From an uncultured Psychrobacter sp. (GTDB lineage Bacteria > Pseudomonadota > Gammaproteobacteria > Pseudomonadales > Moraxellaceae), in assembly GCF_947500265.1 (NCBI RefSeq), contig NZ_CANMRN010000009.1:60987-124986 (forward strand): a DNA stretch of 64,000 nt, written 5' to 3'. This document shows, in pieces, positions 44,305 through 54,604 of the stretch. Position 1 is the stretch's first letter; every line of letters starts with the position of its first letter. The position numbers and the translations under genes were made by a program. A model generated the notes under the pieces. It searched no databases. It saw nothing but the letters and a program-made list of their open reading frames with translations, and was not told the DNA's origin.

Positions 44305-45471
44305 TTAGAGCTTTTTATCAGCACGTAATGCTTTCATCGCTGGTGTCTGTACCACCTGCCAGTCGTCAATGTTATCATCAGTAGCTTCGTCAGCAGCTTC
44401 GTTGGACATATCGTCAGAACTCTTTGCTTTTACATCGTCAGCTAGTACCACGAACATGGCTGCTAGATTTTGCGTTTTAGCGAGGTCTAGTGCTTTGTGA
44501 TAAGGCATCGCGGTAAGGGCGGTTGCCCACGCATCCGCCAATGCAACCGAATCAGCTGCGACAGTAACTGAAGGTGCACCGCCTGCAATAGGGTTACCCG
44601 TTGTCGGATCGATAGTATGGCTATAGCGTTTGCCATCGAATATAACAGAGTTGCGATAGTTACCAGAGGTCGCTAGATGCATTTGGCTAGCCGTATTCTT
44701 TGGTTGGCGAATAGCAGATATGGTCTGACGTTCGCTGACAGTACTGCCTTCAATAGGAGCGTCAATCGCAATTTGCCATGGCTGCTGCTGGTTGTTCACA
44801 CCAGAGGTGGCTATTTCACCGCCGATCTCAACCATATAGTTACGAATTTGATAATCATCTCTCAGTACGTCAGCGATGACATCGACACCATAGCCTTTGG
44901 CAATGGCAGAGAAATCTAAACCCACGCCGTCTTTGGTTTTATAAATGGTGTCATCTTTCTTTATGATGCTTTCAAAATCGACCAATGCTTTGGCTTGAGC
45001 AATCTCAACGGCAGTCGGTGGGCTTTGTAGACGCTCGACTGTCATGGTGCTTCCAAAGCCCCATGTATTTACTAATGGCATAACGGTAGGATCAAAAGCG
45101 CCGCCAGATTGCTGATAGACAATTTGCGAGACATCGAGCACACGACTAAAATCCGCATCGATAGTGATAGGTTTGTCTTTGGCCAAACGATTGAATGTAG
45201 ATATGGTCGAGTCGTTTTGATAAGTAGACATGCTATCGTTAATTTGTTTTAGGCGCTCGTCTACCGCAGCTTGTATGGCAGCTTCGTCCGCATCATCAGG
45301 CAACTGATAGCTAATATGGTAGCTCGTCCCCATCGTCTCACCGATCAGATAGTTATAGTCTGGGGTTTGTTGGCAAGCGCTGAGACCTAAAGTACTGGCA
45401 AGACCAACAACGCTTACTAAGGTAAGGTGTAGAGGTTTTTTGGAAGATAAGCTGGATATAGTGTTTTTCAT
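44305..45471 (-). CDS. apbE: FAD:protein FMN transferase ApbE (lipoprotein)
   Basis: ApbE attaches FMN from FAD to Thr in SGAT-type motifs, here expected in NqrB T227 and NqrC T234. Family motifs are GETMGTSYHISY, DPTVMPLVNTWGFG, DFSAIAKGYGVD, VEIGGEIATSG, HLATSGNYRN and HTIDPTTGNPI. The N-terminus from 45471 is a lipoprotein signal (VVGLASTLGLSAC), placing it on the periplasmic side, where the flavins of NqrB/C are attached. The frame extends 105 bases upstream without support. A Ser/Asp-rich insert and tail at about 330-388 are extra. Follows the SDR gene. Confidence 0.95.
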   Translation of the reverse strand: MKNTISSLSSKKPLHLTLVSVVGLASTLGLSACQQTPDYNYLIGETMGTSYHISYQLPDDADEAAIQAAVDERLKQINDSMSTYQNDSTISTFNRLAKDKPITIDADFSRVLDVSQIVYQQSGGAFDPTVMPLVNTWGFGSTMTVERLQSPPTAVEIAQAKALVDFESIIKKDDTIYKTKDGVGLDFSAIAKGYGVDVIADVLRDDYQIRNYMVEIGGEIATSGVNNQQQPWQIAIDAPIEGSTVSERQTISAIRQPKNTASQMHLATSGNYRNSVIFDGKRYSHTIDPTTGNPIAGGAPSVTVAADSVALADAWATALTAMPYHKALDLAKTQNLAAMFVVLADDVKAKSSDDMSNEAADEATDDNIDDWQVVQTPAMKALRADKKL

Positions 45472-45594
45472 AATATTTTCGGTATGGCGTAGAAATGAGT
45501 AGGGTGTAAAACAAGCCACGCTTATTTTACACCCCTTGAGCCCAAAAATACTACTGAAGGCACCATTCAGCGACAATTCGTTCGGTTGAGTGGT

Positions 45595-46395
45595 TTACTT
45601 CACTTGTGACTCACGTATGAGCTTATAGAGTTTTGGCGGAGAGACACGGTTGACCCGTGTGGCCAGTTTTTCTTTACGACCAGCGACGATGATATATTCC
45701 TCTCCCTTGGTGAGCGCCTTCACGACTTGTTTGGCAAACTCAGTCGCAGTTAGACCATTACTGGTCGCTTCATCCATCGTACCCTGTGCGCTACCGTCGC
45801 CAGTCAATGCATTGATAGAGATATTAGTCTGAATAAACCCGGGGAATATCGTGGCTACTTCGATACCTTGGTCATGTAATTCAGCACGCAAACTATTTGC
45901 CCACATATGCAGCGCTGCTTTGGCTGCCCCATAAGCACCGCGATATTGTGTACCCAATAGGCCTGCCACACTTGAAACCATCACGACTTTACCACCGCCT
46001 TGTGCAATCATGTCCGGCAATGCAAGTCTAGTAAGACGCGTCTGGGCAAAGTAATCTATTTCCATGATTTGGCGTTCAACTTCTTCAGCTGTGTCCATGA
46101 TGAGCGAACGCTGACTGATACCAGCATTATTGATGAGCCAGTCGATTTTTCCTACCTGAGTTTTAGCAGTATCATAAGCTTCTTTGGTTTGGTTGGCATC
46201 GTTAATATCAAAAGGAACGACAATATGTTTGTTAGCACGTTTGCAGCTATTTTTGACTGCCTCTAACTTATCACTGTCACGTCCACTTAGAATAATCCTA
46301 GCGCCGCGCTTGGCGAAGGCAACGGCTAATGCTTGTCCAATACCGCTAGAAGCACCAGTAATCCAAATGGTCAAATCTTTGTATTTCGTTTTCAT
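45595..46395 (-). CDS. Short-chain dehydrogenase/reductase inside the nqr cluster
   Basis: A classical SDR of 266 aa: cofactor motif GASSGIGQA, NNAGIS, catalytic Ser in VSSVAG and YGAAK (Tyr and Lys). It has a C-terminal basic tail and no signal peptide. Substrate is unknown; it resembles DHRS7-like reductases. It lies between nqrF and apbE on the same strand. A strong terminator separates it from nqrF, so it may have its own promoter and form SDR-apbE-nqrM with the downstream genes. Confidence 0.88.
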   Translation of the reverse strand: MKTKYKDLTIWITGASSGIGQALAVAFAKRGARIILSGRDSDKLEAVKNSCKRANKHIVVPFDINDANQTKEAYDTAKTQVGKIDWLINNAGISQRSLIMDTAEEVERQIMEIDYFAQTRLTRLALPDMIAQGGGKVVMVSSVAGLLGTQYRGAYGAAKAALHMWANSLRAELHDQGIEVATIFPGFIQTNISINALTGDGSAQGTMDEATSNGLTATEFAKQVVKALTKGEEYIIVAGRKEKLATRVNRVSPPKLYKLIRESQVK

Positions 46396-46503
46396 AAGAG
46401 TCCTTTCTCAAAGTTTAGATAGTCCATAATATAGGATAATAAAGCTACTCTACTAGCTAGATTTATAGTCTGCAAAGGCACTACTATGTGTAAAAATCGC
46501 ACA

Positions 46504-46533
46504 AAAAAAGAGTCTCAATTGAGACTCTTTTTT
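46504..46533. terminator. Strong terminator after nqrF
   Basis: AAAAAGAGTCTCAA/TTGAGACTCTTTTT is a perfect palindrome with A and T tails. It ends nqrABCDEF and could act in both directions. Confidence 0.93.
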
Positions 46534-46571
46534 ATATTCTTAAACTTACTTTGCTAGATTAATTATCTAAC

Positions 46572-47807
46572 TTAACCACCGAAATCATCAAGCATGATGT
46601 TTTCGTCTTCCACGCCCATGCTGTGTAGCATGTCGATTACGGCAGCGTTCATCATCGGTGGCCCACACATGTAGTATTCACAGTCTTCTGGGTTTGGATG
46701 ATCTTTCAGATAGTTTTCGAGCAATACGTTATGGATAAAGCCTGTTGGACCTTCCCAGTTATCTTCTGGTAATGGGTCAGACAGTGCAACATGCCACTCA
46801 AAGTTATCGAACTCTTCTTCTAGCTGATCATAGTCTTCAACGTAGAACATCTCACGAATAGAACGAGCACCATACCAGAAGCTAATCTTACGATCAGTAT
46901 TCAAGCGTTTGAGCTGATCAAAGATATGTGAGCGCATTGGAGCCATACCAGCACCACCACCGACAAAGATCATTTCAGCTTCGGTCTTCTTGGCAAAGAA
47001 CTCACCATAAGGACCAGAAACTGTCACTTTGTCACCAGGTACTAAGCTAAATACCCATGAAGACATTTTGCCTGGTGGAATACCGTCAGGACCACGTGGC
47101 GGTGGACTTGCGATACGGATGTTAAATTTGATGAGGCCTTTCTCTTCAGGATAGTTGGCCATTGAGTAAGCACGGATAACTGGCTCATCAACTTTTGAGA
47201 CATAGTTGAAAATACCGAATTTTTCCCAATCTTCTCTATACTCTTCATCAACCACAAAGTCTTTGTAGTGCACTTCATGTGGTGGCGCTTCCAACTGTAC
47301 ATAACCACCAGCGCGGAAGTTTACTTCTTCGCCTTCTGGAATTTTTAGTACCAGCTCTTTAATGAAAGTGGCAACGTTATCGTTAGAGATAACTTCACAT
47401 TCCCATTTCTGTACATCAAAGAACTCAGGGTCAATCTCAATTTTCATGTCTTGCTTAACAGCTACCTGACAAGCTAAGCGCATGTGATTGCGGATTTCAC
47501 CTTGAGTAAAATAGCCTTCTTCGGTGGGCAAAATAGAACCACCACCTTCAATAACGCGGCAACGACACTGCGCACAAGTACCACCACCACCACAAGCTGA
47601 AGATAAAAATATACCTTCGCCCGCTAGCGTTTGTAGTAGCTTGCCGCCAGCTGGTGTCACCACATCATTATCGGGATTATCATTAATATGGATAGTGACA
47701 TCGCCTGAACTGACCAGTCTTGAGCGCGCCGCCAAAATAATAGCGACGAGGCCCATGATGATCAAGGTAAACATAGCAACGCCACCAATCGCCGTAGCGT
47801 AATCCAT
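46572..47807 (-). CDS. nqrF: Na+-NQR subunit F (NADH-oxidising)
   Basis: NqrF takes electrons from NADH through FAD to a 2Fe-2S centre. One N-terminal helix (about 6-28) is followed by a plant-type ferredoxin domain with [17 protein letters not shown], an FAD domain (about 135-265, [11 protein letters not shown]) and an NAD domain ([24 protein letters not shown]). The C-terminal LDDFGG is canonical. Length 411 aa. A 122-bp gap separates it from nqrE. Confidence 0.97.
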   Translation of the reverse strand: MDYATAIGGVAMFTLIIMGLVAIILAARSRLVSSGDVTIHINDNPDNDVVTPAGGKLLQTLAGEGIFLSSACGGGGTCAQCRCRVIEGGGSILPTEEGYFTQGEIRNHMRLACQVAVKQDMKIEIDPEFFDVQKWECEVISNDNVATFIKELVLKIPEGEEVNFRAGGYVQLEAPPHEVHYKDFVVDEEYREDWEKFGIFNYVSKVDEPVIRAYSMANYPEEKGLIKFNIRIASPPPRGPDGIPPGKMSSWVFSLVPGDKVTVSGPYGEFFAKKTEAEMIFVGGGAGMAPMRSHIFDQLKRLNTDRKISFWYGARSIREMFYVEDYDQLEEEFDNFEWHVALSDPLPEDNWEGPTGFIHNVLLENYLKDHPNPEDCEYYMCGPPMMNAAVIDMLHSMGVEDENIMLDDFGG

Positions 47808-47929
47808 GGTAGGTATCCTTAATCTATGGGGTAGGGGTGAGGGGGCATAATCTATGCTGTACCCAAACCTCTACCGAATAAATGAATTAAATAAGTCAAA
47901 TAGCTAATGAAAGCTTTGAGCTTAGCGGT

Positions 47930-48538
47930 TTAGATGGACATACCACCGAACGACATAAAGCCGAGCGACATAAGACCAACCGTGATAAAAGTAATACCAA
48001 GACCACGCAGCGGTGCTGGAATATCTGAGTATTTTAGCTTTTCACGGATACCCGCCAATGCTGTAATAGCAAGTGCCCAACCGAAGCCTGCACCCACACC
48101 ATAGACAACAGATTCACCAAAGTTATAGTCACGCTCAACCATAAATAGTACACCACCCAAGATGGCACAGTTTACGGTGATTAGTGGTAAGAATACCCCA
48201 AGTGCGTTATATAGACTCGGTACAAACTTGTCCAAGAACATCTCTAGGATCTGTACGGTGGCTGCAATCAAACCGATATAACTTAGCAATCCTAAGAAGC
48301 TCAAGTCGATATCAGGGAAACCTGCCCATGCCAGCGCACCATCTTTTAGGATGAACTGGAATAGTAAGTTGTTTAGCGGAACCGTAATCGCCATCACGAC
48401 AACAACCGCAACACCTAGACCAATCGCTGTAGAGACTTTTTTGGATACGGCCAAAAAAGTACACATGCCTAAGAAGTAGGCAAGCGCCATGTTCTCAATA
48501 AAGACTGAGGTTATAAATAAACTAACATAATGTCCCAT
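47930..48538 (-). CDS. nqrE: Na+-NQR subunit E
   Basis: A six-helix membrane subunit (202 aa) that, with NqrD, forms the Na+ path and binds an iron site with Cys near the membrane centre. The start [20 protein letters not shown] and [12 protein letters not shown], and [16 protein letters not shown], are characteristic. Its ATG overlaps the nqrD stop by one base (TAATG), indicating coupled translation. Confidence 0.97.
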   Translation of the reverse strand: MGHYVSLFITSVFIENMALAYFLGMCTFLAVSKKVSTAIGLGVAVVVVMAITVPLNNLLFQFILKDGALAWAGFPDIDLSFLGLLSYIGLIAATVQILEMFLDKFVPSLYNALGVFLPLITVNCAILGGVLFMVERDYNFGESVVYGVGAGFGWALAITALAGIREKLKYSDIPAPLRGLGITFITVGLMSLGFMSFGGMSI

Positions 48539-49209
48539 TAGTGACCGCCTCCATGTGCCATGCCTTTAGACTGCGGCTTCATTACAAACTCAGCTTCTTC
48601 AACTTGTTCTGGTTTCCAGATACGGACAACAGCGATGAACAAACCAATGATAAAGAACGCTGATGGTGGTAACAGTAATAGACCGTTTGGTATGTACCAA
48701 CCGCCATCAGTGACTGGCTGTAGAATCGTAATACCGAACCAAGTACCAGCACCCAATAGCTCACGGATAGTTGCAACGAATAGTAGTACTGCTGAGTAAC
48801 CAAGACCGTTACCAATACCATCTAAAAAGCTTGGGATTGGTGGGTTGCTCATCGCAAATGCTTCAGCACGGCCCATAACGATACAGTTCGTGATGATCAA
48901 ACCAACAAAGACAGATAGACCCTTACTGACGTCATAAGCAACTGCTTTTAGTACCTGATCAACCAAGATAACCAACGAAGCAATAATCGTCATCTGTACG
49001 ATGATACGAATGCTTGATGGAATCTGTTTACGGATAATCGAGATAAAGAAGCTTGAAAATGCCGTTACCAAGGTCAATGCCACACACATGACCATAGCGT
49101 TAGCCATGCTGGTGGTGACAGCCAATGCCGAACAGATACCGAGGATCTGTAGGGCAATAGGGTTATTATCAAAGATAGGCGTGGTTAAAATGCTTTTAGT
49201 GTCAGCCAT
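48538..49209 (-). CDS. nqrD: Na+-NQR subunit D
   Basis: The 223-aa partner of NqrE has six helices. Typical motifs are [37 protein letters not shown] and [15 protein letters not shown]. The C-terminus ends with His-rich GMAHGGGH. Starts one base after nqrC stop and overlaps nqrE by one base. Confidence 0.97.
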   Translation of the reverse strand: MADTKSILTTPIFDNNPIALQILGICSALAVTTSMANAMVMCVALTLVTAFSSFFISIIRKQIPSSIRIIVQMTIIASLVILVDQVLKAVAYDVSKGLSVFVGLIITNCIVMGRAEAFAMSNPPIPSFLDGIGNGLGYSAVLLFVATIRELLGAGTWFGITILQPVTDGGWYIPNGLLLLPPSAFFIIGLFIAVVRIWKPEQVEEAEFVMKPQSKGMAHGGGH

Positions 49210-49210
49210 G

Positions 49211-50113
49211 TTATGCCTCCTTGCCGTTTGCTACTGGTAGCTTGGCTGCCAATTCGGTTTTAGGTTGAGCTGCCGGCTTTGATTGATTTGCTTGCGTGTC
49301 TGCACCTTCAACCGTTTGGCCGCTCTTTTCGCGTAGCGTATCTAGATAAGGCTTATAACCTTGCTCACCTAACCAAAACTGAATCATGTTGCTGACGCCG
49401 CGGCTAGTCAATGTTGCACCGCTAATGCCATCAACCCAGTTCTCTTTTGGGTTACCAGCTTTGGTTACACCAGTGGCAACGTTACCATTCTCGTCATAAG
49501 ACTCGATACCGCTCCACTTTGCACGCCATTCTGGCTCTTCGATACGAGCGCCAAGACCTGGGGTTTCTTTATGCTCATAGAAACTGATACCTTTGATGGT
49601 ATTCATGTCACTTTCGAGCGTTAAGAAACCATAGATAGTGCCCCATAGACCGTAGCCCTGAATTGGCAGTACAACCGTTTCTGGCTGACCGGCGTCATCA
49701 TTTTTGACATAGACTTTGGCATACTTTGGCTTACGACCAATACCAGCAGGATCGTTGTCACCCAAGTCTTCACTTAAAGCTTGGTTTTTTGTCGCTTGAC
49801 TGGCGTCATAAGCATTACGATCAGGGATGCCAGCAGTTTTTAGCGCATCGTCATCGAGATAAGTACCTTCGTTTAGATCAATGATTTTGACTTCAAAGTC
49901 TTTAAAACGTTCGGCGACATCATCTGCTGTATCAGACTCAGCGTCATACATATCAGCCGCAACTAAGATGTTTTTGTTGCGGTCTAAACGAGCGTTTTCA
50001 ACTTGCGCAGGCTTTAGACCAACAGCCACTGCTGAGACCAACACTGAACACACCAAGCATAGCGTCAAAGCCACACTGATGGTTTTCGCGTTATTACTTT
50101 TGGGCTTGGACAT
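49211..50113 (-). CDS. nqrC: Na+-NQR subunit C (FMN-binding)
   Basis: NqrC carries a covalently bound FMN on a periplasmic domain anchored by one N-terminal helix (about 11-32). The FMN motif [10 protein letters not shown] gives T234 as the likely attachment residue. [35 protein letters not shown] and a Pro/Gln/Ala-rich tail are visible. Length 300 aa, longer than the usual 255 through the C-terminal tail. The start overlaps nqrB by 20 bases. Confidence 0.97.
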   Translation of the reverse strand: MSKPKSNNAKTISVALTLCLVCSVLVSAVAVGLKPAQVENARLDRNKNILVAADMYDAESDTADDVAERFKDFEVKIIDLNEGTYLDDDALKTAGIPDRNAYDASQATKNQALSEDLGDNDPAGIGRKPKYAKVYVKNDDAGQPETVVLPIQGYGLWGTIYGFLTLESDMNTIKGISFYEHKETPGLGARIEEPEWRAKWSGIESYDENGNVATGVTKAGNPKENWVDGISGATLTSRGVSNMIQFWLGEQGYKPYLDTLREKSGQTVEGADTQANQSKPAAQPKTELAAKLPVANGKEA

Positions 50114-51329
50114 AGCGAACCCTCCGAGCGGTTTGGCGTTTGATATTTGCTTGAGTCACAAAGTAATCAAACAATGGAGCAAATAAGTTGGCGAATAGAA
50201 TGGCCAGCATGATGCCTTCTGGGAAAGCAGGGTTGATGACGCGAATCAATACGGTCATAAAACCAATCAAGATACCGTAAGCCCAGCGGCCTTTGTTTGT
50301 ATGCGCAGCTGATACTGGATCGGTTGCCATAAATACAGCACCGAAAGCAAAGCCACCGATAACTAAGTGCCAGTAGAACGGTAAGCTCATCATCATGTTG
50401 TCTTCAGAGCCAATCATGTTGAATACAAGAGACGTAGCAATCAGACCGACCACACAACCTGCCATAATGCGCCAAGAAGCGATACGCGTCCATAGCAACA
50501 CTGCAGCGCCCATTAGGATAGCTAGCGTCGATACTTCACCGATACTACCTTGCATATTACCTAAGAATGCATCACTCCACGTGATGGCATTACCATAGAC
50601 ATCGACGAAGTCCTGAGGAACCACACCAAGGGCTGCAAGGCCAAGAGGCGTCGCACCTGAGAAACCATCTACTGCTGTCCATACTGAGTCACCAGACATA
50701 TAGGCTGGATAAGCAAAGTATAAGAATGCACGACCCGATAGGGCAGGGTTAAGGAAGTTTTTACCAGTACCACCGAACACTTCTTTTGCGACGACTACAC
50801 CGAAGATAATACCTAGGGCAACTTGCCATAAAGGAATATCAGGTGGTAGACATAATGCAAATAGAACTGAAGTCACAAAGAAACCTTCGTTAACTTCGTG
50901 TCCACGGACGACAGCAAAGATAATCTCACAGAGAATACCTACCGCAAACGTCACGATATAAATAGGCAAAAACTGCATCGCACCATAGACGAAGCTGGCC
51001 CAGATACTGTCTGGGTTATAGCCTGCCATGCTAGTGATCACAGTACGCCAGCCTTCAGGCTGCAAGCCAAGCTGAGCGATAGCGGTTAGTGCTTGATGAC
51101 CAATGTTGTACATACCCCAAAACATCGCTGGGAAGGTACATAGCCATACAGTAATCATAATACGTTTTAGGTCAATCCCGTCACGTACATGCGATGACGC
51201 ATATGTGGTTGAGCTTGGTTGACGTAAGAACGTATCAAACATCTCAAAAATAGCGTAGTACTTTTCGTGTTTGCCGCCTTTGGTGAAAGATGGCTCCATA
51301 CGATCGAACATATTGTGTAAAAATTTCAT
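50094..51329 (-). CDS. nqrB: Na+-NQR subunit B (FMN- and riboflavin-binding)
   Basis: NqrB is the central membrane subunit with about nine to ten helices. It carries covalent FMN in [12 protein letters not shown], where T227 is the likely residue, and takes part in quinone reduction. Starts [22 protein letters not shown], highly typical. Length 411 aa. Lies five bases after nqrA. Confidence 0.97.
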   Translation of the reverse strand: MKFLHNMFDRMEPSFTKGGKHEKYYAIFEMFDTFLRQPSSTTYASSHVRDGIDLKRIMITVWLCTFPAMFWGMYNIGHQALTAIAQLGLQPEGWRTVITSMAGYNPDSIWASFVYGAMQFLPIYIVTFAVGILCEIIFAVVRGHEVNEGFFVTSVLFALCLPPDIPLWQVALGIIFGVVVAKEVFGGTGKNFLNPALSGRAFLYFAYPAYMSGDSVWTAVDGFSGATPLGLAALGVVPQDFVDVYGNAITWSDAFLGNMQGSIGEVSTLAILMGAAVLLWTRIASWRIMAGCVVGLIATSLVFNMIGSEDNMMMSLPFYWHLVIGGFAFGAVFMATDPVSAAHTNKGRWAYGILIGFMTVLIRVINPAFPEGIMLAILFANLFAPLFDYFVTQANIKRQTARRVRYVQAQK

Positions 51330-51334
51330 CGTGG

Positions 51335-52687
51335 TTAGCCCTCCAGCTCAATGCGCGTTAAGTTATCACGCAAAATATCACCGAATTCATATTTGCCAGG
51401 AGATACAAAGGTGCATAGTGCCAAATCTTCTTCGTCCAGTTCAAGCACGCCCAAATCTACGGCGCTAATGATGTCTTCGACGATCAATGCACGTAGTAAT
51501 TGAGTTGGTAGGTAATCTTGTGGCATGACTTCTTCGTAGACACCGATTGGTACCATCGCTCGTGGTGAGCCGTTACTTGTCGTAGTAAAGTCGTATTTTT
51601 TGCCACCAAAGAACTGCGAAATATAGATAGGCAGTTTTGAGAAGCGGTTTTTACCTGGAGTAAAGAAATGGAACGCAGGACGCTCACGACCTTCAGTCAA
51701 TACGCTGATCTGATTGTGAAAACGACCCAGATAGGCGATGTTTTCAAACACTTTGCGACCGGACAATACTGAACCTGAAATGATACGGTTCTCGCCAGCA
51801 GCCAGTTTACCTTTGGTTAATGCAGTGATATCAGCACCACGCTCAGTCATAACCAAATGCGGGTTAGTGACAGCAGGTCCTGCTAAGCTCACCATGCGGC
51901 GAGTATATAGACGACCTGTCGTAAACAATTTACCGATGGCAATCACGTCTTGGTAACCAATCGTCCATACGGTCACACCGCGGCTGATAGGATGCAAAAA
52001 GTGAATGTGCGTACCAGCAAGACCAGCTGGATGCTTACCAGCAAAACCATGATACTCAGTGACGTTATTCGCTGCAGTTTTTGTAACTGGCGTCAGTTGG
52101 GTATCGCCACGATGGCAGACAAAGGTCTTTGGACTAAGCGTAGATAATACAGCAAGTCCATCATTGAACGCTTGTAGCTGCTCATTGATCACAAGCATCG
52201 GGTCAAAGGCAAGTGGATTGGTATCCATTGCTGTGACAAAGATGGCATGTGGACGAGCGCCGATTTCGGGTGCGCGGCTATAAGGACGCGTACGGAACGC
52301 GGTCCATTCGCCAGAGGCAATCAGTTGGGTTTCAACGACTTCAGAGTCTAGGTCAGCAAGCTGCTGTGAGTCATAGCGCTCAAAGTCTACTTCTTCACCA
52401 TTTGGGTCGACCGCAATCACAAGACTCTCAAACACTCGACGTTCGCCACGTTTAACAGCGACGACCTTACCGGCAGCAGGGGCAGTGTAGATCACGCCAA
52501 CACGTTTTTTGTCTTCAAAAACGGGCTGACCTTTGGCTACAATGTCACCTTCTTTGACATTCATAGTGGGCTTCATGCCCACATAATCATAGCCAACAAG
52601 TGCTACATGTGTCGGTTGGTGCTCAGATATCTCGCGGGAGGGTTCACCAGTGATGGGCAAATCCAAACCTTTTTTGATGGTAATCAT
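51335..52687 (-). CDS. nqrA: Na+-NQR subunit A
   Basis: NqrA is the cytoplasmic subunit, linked to quinone binding. [58 protein letters not shown] and [20 protein letters not shown] are canonical. Length 450 aa. It heads the operon. No good ribosome site precedes the ATG. The 7-bp inverted repeat CTATTTC/GAAATAG at 52787-52809, upstream, is a candidate operator. Confidence 0.97.
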   Translation of the reverse strand: MITIKKGLDLPITGEPSREISEHQPTHVALVGYDYVGMKPTMNVKEGDIVAKGQPVFEDKKRVGVIYTAPAAGKVVAVKRGERRVFESLVIAVDPNGEEVDFERYDSQQLADLDSEVVETQLIASGEWTAFRTRPYSRAPEIGARPHAIFVTAMDTNPLAFDPMLVINEQLQAFNDGLAVLSTLSPKTFVCHRGDTQLTPVTKTAANNVTEYHGFAGKHPAGLAGTHIHFLHPISRGVTVWTIGYQDVIAIGKLFTTGRLYTRRMVSLAGPAVTNPHLVMTERGADITALTKGKLAAGENRIISGSVLSGRKVFENIAYLGRFHNQISVLTEGRERPAFHFFTPGKNRFSKLPIYISQFFGGKKYDFTTTSNGSPRAMVPIGVYEEVMPQDYLPTQLLRALIVEDIISAVDLGVLELDEEDLALCTFVSPGKYEFGDILRDNLTRIELEG

Positions 52688-53783
52688 AAGCGAAAACTTA
52701 GTCCATAGTCTAAAACGATACCAGACGTCCTGTTTGGTATATCGGTAGCATGAACGTTTGTATCACTCAACAAAGCCTTCAATCGTCTATTTCCTTTATA
52801 GTGAAATAGGGATGAAAGCTCTGTGAAGACAATACATGATCATAACTACTAGTAAGAGTATTAACGCTGACCTTAGACTCCTTAACAACACGTTAATGTC
52901 TTATTCGAATTACCAAAGTGGCGACTGGCTACCAAGGTGTATGCTAAAACCGTTTCATCGAAATCAATCGCTACAGCACATGGCTAAAAGAGACTGGTTT
53001 AAATACAAATGGCTTTATCACACGTTTCATTGAAATTTAAAACTTGTAACACCAGCATGTTTGACCATCTCTCGTTTACGAATACCGTTTAAAGATATTC
53101 GATAGAATAAGAGTGTGGCCAAATAACGATCTATTAAGGTAGATGATATACTGGTTAAAAGACAAACTAGCTAAGCAACTGATAAGCAAACCTCGCTTAT
53201 TATAAGCTGCTATAGTTTCAATCGTAACGGTTTTAATATAGTTAGCTAGTGATAGGGACTTGCAAGACATCTAATTAAGGTTAAATACCGCAGAATCGAT
53301 GGTTTAGAGACTATTGGTTGAGATTTTTTCAGATAGTCCTTTTTAGCAATTTCTTGGCCAATATTTTATTGGCGTATTGAGCGATTGCTCGATCCATCCT
53401 GATCACCATGCTGTATTAGTGAGTTGTAACAACTCAACAAAAAGCGTAACACATGGTTACTATCACATAGAAACAAATAAAAATTTACCTAGGATTATAC
53501 GCTAAATTGACCTAAAATTGCCAGTCAGTAATAGAATTTAACGATTGTTGGTAGTGATTCTACGTACTAAAACTTATGGTTATGATTGTCTAGTTTCTGT
53601 CTTTCTTATTTGTATTCAAACAGATTGCTAACTTAGCGATGTCTTGGTTTTCGATCTGTCCATAATTTATGCTACTTTTAAGCAGCGTTTTCTCTCGTTA
53701 TTTGATGCTTCAATAACGTTTCATTCTCAAAATTTTAATTTACTAAATTTATTGCCAATCTTGTGCTTTATAAGGAATGCTAT
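52688..53783. other. Long gene-poor region, nqrA and hisA (divergent)
   Basis: I see no convincing gene in 1096 bp on either strand; open frames of about 60 codons lack ribosome sites and plausible sequence. It contains the inverted repeat CTATTTC/GAAATAG (52787-52809), a pair of similar CGTTTCATnGAAAT elements (near 52959 and 53022), the perfect palindrome GAGTTGTAACAACTC (53421-53435), GTAAC/GTTAC arms (53446-53460), and an orphan terminator-like hairpin at 53309-53345. Confidence 0.5.
53309..53345 (+). terminator. Orphan terminator-like hairpin upstream of hisA
   Basis: GACTAT (53309-53314) pairs with ATAGTC (53333-53338), with inner TGA/TCA pairs, then CTTTTT. No gene lies upstream on this strand, so it may end a small RNA. 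Confidence 0.5.
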
Positions 53784-54521
53784 ATGTGTGCTGTGCCCGT
53801 CATTATCCCGGCTATTGATTTAAAAGATGGTAAGTGTGTACGTTTAAAACAAGGCCGTATGGAAGATGATACGGTGTTCTCTGATGATCCAGTTGCTATG
53901 GCAGCGCGTTGGGTAAATGAAGGTGCGCGTCGCCTGCATTTGGTTGATTTGAATGGTGCTTTTGATGGCGTGCCAGTACATAGACAAGTGGTCAATGATA
54001 TCACCAAAGCCTATCCGAACCTGCCTATTCAATTGGGTGGCGGTGTACGCAACATGAACACTATCGAGCAGTATATTACCGCAGGTTTGACGTATATCAT
54101 CATCGGTACAAAAGCTGTTGAAGATCCTGATTTTGTCGCGGAAGCTTGCCGCGAATTTGCAGGGCATATCATCGTCGGTATCGACGCCAAAGACGGTATG
54201 GTAGCCACTCATGGCTGGGCAAACGTGACAGATACCAAAGCGACCGAACTTGCTAAGCGCTTTGCAGATGTAGGTGTGTCATCAATCGTTTATACTGATA
54301 TCGCCCGCGATGGCATGATGCAAGGCGTTAACGTTGAACAAACTGTTAATTTGGCGCGTGAAGGCGGACTACCTGTGATTGCATCAGGTGGCGTTACCGA
54401 TATGAAAGATATCGAGCTGTTAAAGCCTTATGGTGATTGTATCGAAGGTATTATCACTGGTCGTGCTATCTATGAAGGCACACTGAATTTGAGCGAAGCA
54501 CAGCTTTACTTAGATAGCTAA
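53784..54521 (+). CDS. hisA: HisA isomerase of histidine synthesis
   Basis: HisA isomerises ProFAR to PRFAR. It is a TIM barrel with the acidic residues of [12 protein letters not shown] (N-terminal half) and [13 protein letters not shown] (C-terminal half), and phosphate loops LGGGVRN and ASGGVTD. The 245 aa equal the usual length. ATG 53784 has AAGGA six bases upstream. An in-frame GTG at 53763 is unlikely. It is a single gene apart from hisB-hisH. Confidence 0.97.
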   Translation: MCAVPVIIPAIDLKDGKCVRLKQGRMEDDTVFSDDPVAMAARWVNEGARRLHLVDLNGAFDGVPVHRQVVNDITKAYPNLPIQLGGGVRNMNTIEQYITAGLTYIIIGTKAVEDPDFVAEACREFAGHIIVGIDAKDGMVATHGWANVTDTKATELAKRFADVGVSSIVYTDIARDGMMQGVNVEQTVNLAREGGLPVIASGGVTDMKDIELLKPYGDCIEGIITGRAIYEGTLNLSEAQLYLDS

Positions 54522-54604
54522 ATAAAGCTAGGCAGCAAAAATCAGGCAGATAATTATCAGCAATCAGCTAAGCGAGAAAAATCCGTAAAAAATAAAGGAT
54601 GCTT

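Noticed and set aside
52836..53033. Open frame of 65 codons upstream of nqrA
   Set aside because: No ribosome site, no recognisable sequence and AT-driven length.
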